From UBA2883 sp964017965 (lineage in GTDB: Bacteria > Cyanobacteriota > Vampirovibrionia > Gastranaerophilales > Gastranaerophilaceae), in contig CAXHNV010000006.1 in assembly GCA_964017965.1 (NCBI GenBank), positions 1-64,000 of the forward strand: a stretch of DNA of 64,000 bases, read 5' to 3'. The stretch's first letter is position 1. Each line of letters opens with the position of its first letter. Under the pieces are notes generated by a model, which saw only the letters and a list, made by a program, of their open reading frames with translations, was not told the origin of the DNA and ran no database searches. A program made the position numbers and the translations under genes. Shown in pieces: positions 61,334 to 64,000 of this stretch.

Positions 61334-62923
61334 TTAAGAGAATAAGTTATTTATCTTATCCACGATTTCTTGAGGGTCAATCTCATTTGTAATTTTATTT
61401 ATATCCTGTGCTATCTGATACAATTTAGCAGCTTCTATTTTATCACCAACAATAGTAATAGCTCTTGCGAGGTTAAAATGAGCAAGCGCATAATTCGGGT
61501 TACATTCTGCTGATTTTCTAAATAGTTCAATAGATTTTTGAACTCTGCCTAAATCATCAAGGTAGATAACCCCTAGGTTATTGTAAGCGATATCATAGTT
61601 ATCATCGTATTTGATAGCTAATTCATATTCTTTGATAGCTTCATTAGTATTACCTTTTCCCCAGTGTAAGAATGCAAGGTTACAATGGATTTTTGCATTA
61701 GTAGGGTCAAGTTCAAGCGCTTTTCTGTAAACAGATAAAGCGTTGTCAAAATCTTCTTTATCATAGAATGCACTGCCTAAATTGATATAGATATCAATAT
61801 CTTCAGGAGTCATTGTATAAGCATTTTGATACGCACAAATCGCTGCATCAAGGTCGTTTTGGTTCTCTTGATAAACAAAACCTAATGTTTGAGCGATAAT
61901 ACTTGTCCATTTTTTGTTAGGGTTCAAGGTAATTGCAGTTTGATACTGCGCAACAGCAAGCTTGAATTCACCTTTAATATAATATAAGTTTGCAAGGTTA
62001 GAATGAAAATCAGGCACTGTAGGCATAATAGAAATAAGCTTTTGATAAGTTTCAATCGCTCTATCGTAATCACCTTGCTCTTCATAAGCCTGACTTAAGT
62101 GTCTGTATGCAGGGATATTCAAACTGTCTAACCAGATTGCCATTTTATACTCTGTAATAGCGTCTTCAAAATGACCTATAGCAAGGTATGCATCACCTAA
62201 AAGACAATATAAAGGAGTGAATCCCGGAGCCTTTTCAATAGTCTTTATGTATAATTCGATTGCCAAATCAAGTTTACGGATTTGGATGTAATAGAATGTC
62301 AAAAACAACACAGGGAAGAACTGCAAATAAGATATAGTTCTGCACAAATCTTTTATTGCTTTTGAATCGAACGGGAATGTCAAGATTGACAAAAACTGTT
62401 CAAATCTTGCTCTGCAGCTAACCTTAAAGTTCTTAAAAGCAGAAGCCTGATACAATTTATGCAACAAGAAGTGTGCTCTTGAATTTCTGAATCGTTTGTA
62501 TTTAACAGCATTCTTAGCTGCTTGAATAGCTTCAAAGAAATATGCTTTTCTAGTATAAGTTTCTGCTAAAACATAATATGCATCAGCATACTCTTTGTTT
62601 TGTTCCAAAGCCATATTGATATAGTTTATAGCTTTGTCTAAATCACCTTTATAAAACTGTGCCTTACCGATTCTGTAGTAGATTTCATAAGAATCGATTG
62701 CTGTTTCTAATGCACATTGATACTCGGTAATAGCTTCATCAATATATTGACATGAGTTAAAGATATCGAGGTGCCATTCAAGATATAAATCACCAAGTCT
62801 TATGTGTAAATTAGTATTGTTAGGATCTTTTTGTAAAGCCAGCTGACATTTTTCAATAGCTTTTTTAACCTTATCCTGTTGAGAGTTTATTTCTTGTGCA
62901 TTACTTTCAGCAATATTTTTCAT
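61334..62923 (-). CDS. TPR-repeat protein, long
   Basis: 529 aa. The first ATG at 62929 has AGGA only 2 nt before it; the second at 62923 has it 8 nt before it and is chosen. About twelve TPR units cover nearly the whole chain (for example DIAYNNLGVIYLDDLGRVQKSI). A hydrophobic segment near 197-215 (FFPVLFLTFYYI) may be a membrane helix. It stands 23 bp after the PilZ gene. Partner unknown. Confidence 0.85.
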   Translation of the reverse strand: MKNIAESNAQEINSQQDKVKKAIEKCQLALQKDPNNTNLHIRLGDLYLEWHLDIFNSCQYIDEAITEYQCALETAIDSYEIYYRIGKAQFYKGDLDKAINYINMALEQNKEYADAYYVLAETYTRKAYFFEAIQAAKNAVKYKRFRNSRAHFLLHKLYQASAFKNFKVSCRARFEQFLSILTFPFDSKAIKDLCRTISYLQFFPVLFLTFYYIQIRKLDLAIELYIKTIEKAPGFTPLYCLLGDAYLAIGHFEDAITEYKMAIWLDSLNIPAYRHLSQAYEEQGDYDRAIETYQKLISIMPTVPDFHSNLANLYYIKGEFKLAVAQYQTAITLNPNKKWTSIIAQTLGFVYQENQNDLDAAICAYQNAYTMTPEDIDIYINLGSAFYDKEDFDNALSVYRKALELDPTNAKIHCNLAFLHWGKGNTNEAIKEYELAIKYDDNYDIAYNNLGVIYLDDLGRVQKSIELFRKSAECNPNYALAHFNLARAITIVGDKIEAAKLYQIAQDINKITNEIDPQEIVDKINNLFS

Positions 62924-62946
62924 ATACATAATCCTATTTTATAATT

Positions 62947-63543
62947 TTACCCTGCCAGTGACATACAGTAATCAACTAGTTTTTGTCTGTCAGAGTTTGA
63001 TATTTTTTCAATAACCATTCTATGAATACCGTCAGGTAAACCTATTTTGTCAAGAACCTTACCGGTCAATATTATTTTACCAACAGTATCGGATAAATTC
63101 AACATTATTTCAAATTCTGAATTTACATCTAAAGAAATTTCAGAAAATAATCGTAAACCACGCACACTAATATCGACAAGCTGAGCTTCAACATTTCCCA
63201 TTAACGGTCTAAAAATAGTCACCGGACAGCTCGCCTGATAACGCGGTGTAGAACGAATATCTTCAAGTTTGCCGTCAACTTCATTGTTATAAATAACAAT
63301 CTCTTTAGGTGAAACTATCTTTTCAGCATTTGAAGCGAAAATCAGAATACCACGCGGAGTGAATATTTTAACTACTAACTCTGATTGAAGAGTTAGTTCT
63401 TCAAACGTAAACTTCTGATTAGGTAATATCGTTAAAGTTATAGATTTAGCTGAAAAATTTTTAATAAAACAATCGATATCGACCGTTTCAAACTCGGATT
63501 CAAAAATAACTTTAGTTTTTTGTCGTTCATTCAGCAAAGTCAT
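62947..63543 (-). CDS. PilZ domain protein (c-di-GMP binding)
   Basis: 198 aa. The N-terminal half (1-95) is a YcgR-N-like beta domain. The C-terminal PilZ domain has RSTPR (R-x-x-x-R, about 97-101) and DISVRGLRL (D/N-x-S-x-x-G), the two c-di-GMP-binding motifs. It could link second-messenger level to motility or pili; pilD is elsewhere in the window. Confidence 0.85.
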   Translation of the reverse strand: MTLLNERQKTKVIFESEFETVDIDCFIKNFSAKSITLTILPNQKFTFEELTLQSELVVKIFTPRGILIFASNAEKIVSPKEIVIYNNEVDGKLEDIRSTPRYQASCPVTIFRPLMGNVEAQLVDISVRGLRLFSEISLDVNSEFEIMLNLSDTVGKIILTGKVLDKIGLPDGIHRMVIEKISNSDRQKLVDYCMSLAG

Positions 63544-63583
63544 AAATCTATTGTAATTAAGTTATTCTAAAATTGCAAACATT

Positions 63584-64000
63584 TTAAACAATATATTTTT
63601 GCAGGATAAGTTTTTTAAGAGCATTTGCTTGAATAGCCTGAGGTTCAATCTGCAATAATCGTTCAAGATATTCTAACGCTTTATGATACTCACCGAGTTT
63701 TTTATATGCAGCAGCCATAGCAAATAAAGCATCAACAAACTTCGGGTCTAATTCAAGTGCTTTTTCCAAATCTTCGACCGCTTTATTAATATCAGGATTT
63801 GGAATATCTTTTCGTGTCAAAATAATTTGAGCTCTATTATAATAAGCATCAGTCATTTTCTCGTTTATAGAAATAGCTTTTGTAAAATCTAACATAGCTT
63901 CATCAAGCTCACCTAAAGCTTGATGAGCAGCAGCTCTGTAGAAGTATGATATTTCCCAATCATTTTTTAAAGCAATAGATTGGTTAAATTTCTCAATTGC
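63584..64000 (-). CDS. TPR-repeat protein, C-terminal part (runs off the right edge)
   Basis: Open on the minus strand from the edge to the stop at 63584, 138 aa visible, the upstream part outside the window. The frame continues beyond the internal ATG at 63895 with more TPR residues (SYFYRAAAHQALGELDEAM). About four TPR units. Separated from the PilZ gene by 40 bp. Confidence 0.75.
   Translation of the reverse strand, partial: AIEKFNQSIALKNDWEISYFYRAAAHQALGELDEAMLDFTKAISINEKMTDAYYNRAQIILTRKDIPNPDINKAVEDLEKALELDPKFVDALFAMAAAYKKLGEYHKALEYLERLLQIEPQAIQANALKKLILQKYIV

Overview
The window is AT-rich and densely coded, and the standard bacterial code fits every gene. I infer a diderm bacterium related to non-photosynthetic Cyanobacteria (Melainabacteria/Vampirovibrionia, most like gut Gastranaerophilales). 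The supports are Kdo genes (kdsC, kdsD), LptA/LptC-like proteins, a type IV prepilin peptidase, a GHL10 protein, many lineage-type small hypotheticals, and four sites matching the cyanobacterial HLR1 element. No rRNA, tRNA or taxon marker was seen, so the placement is moderate confidence.

Layout. 1-9400: the start of comEC, a Cas4/RecB-like nuclease, a PfkB kinase, two HLR1-associated small-protein genes, a secreted TPR and a GHL10 protein, kdsC-kdsD, a STAS protein with a SigF-like sigma factor, and pilD. 9500-15000: gpmI, a SNF2 ATPase and a lone sugar-type ABC permease. 15022-23653 (minus): a tightly coupled run lptC, lptA, TPR, dprA, topA, GT39 and an aminotransferase. 23700-33900: small genes, a membrane-anchored kinase-like protein, an LCP protein, gyrA, a SWIM-SNF2 ATPase and udp.

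33918-54420 holds the most unusual content: a complete-looking short-tailed (T7-like) virion set on the minus strand, broken into separate units. One unit has a small Cys-rich protein and the portal (51930-54224). The next runs from scaffold, coat and head-tail genes to a lysin (39103-45192). The last has a holin candidate, tail fibre genes and the large terminase (33918-38518). Between portal and scaffold, genes that adjoin each other in T7-like phages, lie nine chromosomal genes: a crcB pair, mrnC, holB, holA, a hypothetical gene, clpP, a membrane protein and a uridine-kinase-like gene. Both the portal unit and the scaffold unit are preceded by the same 86-bp promoter element: a -35, a 17-bp spacer, a -10 and a conserved leader. 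I see no integrase, repressor or replication gene. All virion frames are open. This suggests a domesticated, co-regulated virion or gene-transfer-agent-like system, or less excitingly a rearranged prophage.

54545-64000: rnpA, rpsP, a GGGtGRT protein with a NifU-like partner, a phosphoesterase, apt, a family 2 glycosyltransferase, an ACT protein, TPR proteins and a PilZ protein.

Other themes: leaderless starts at crcB, mrnC and rnpA with the same 6-nt gap after the -10, and a candidate small RNA upstream of clpP that can pair with the clpP ribosome-binding site.
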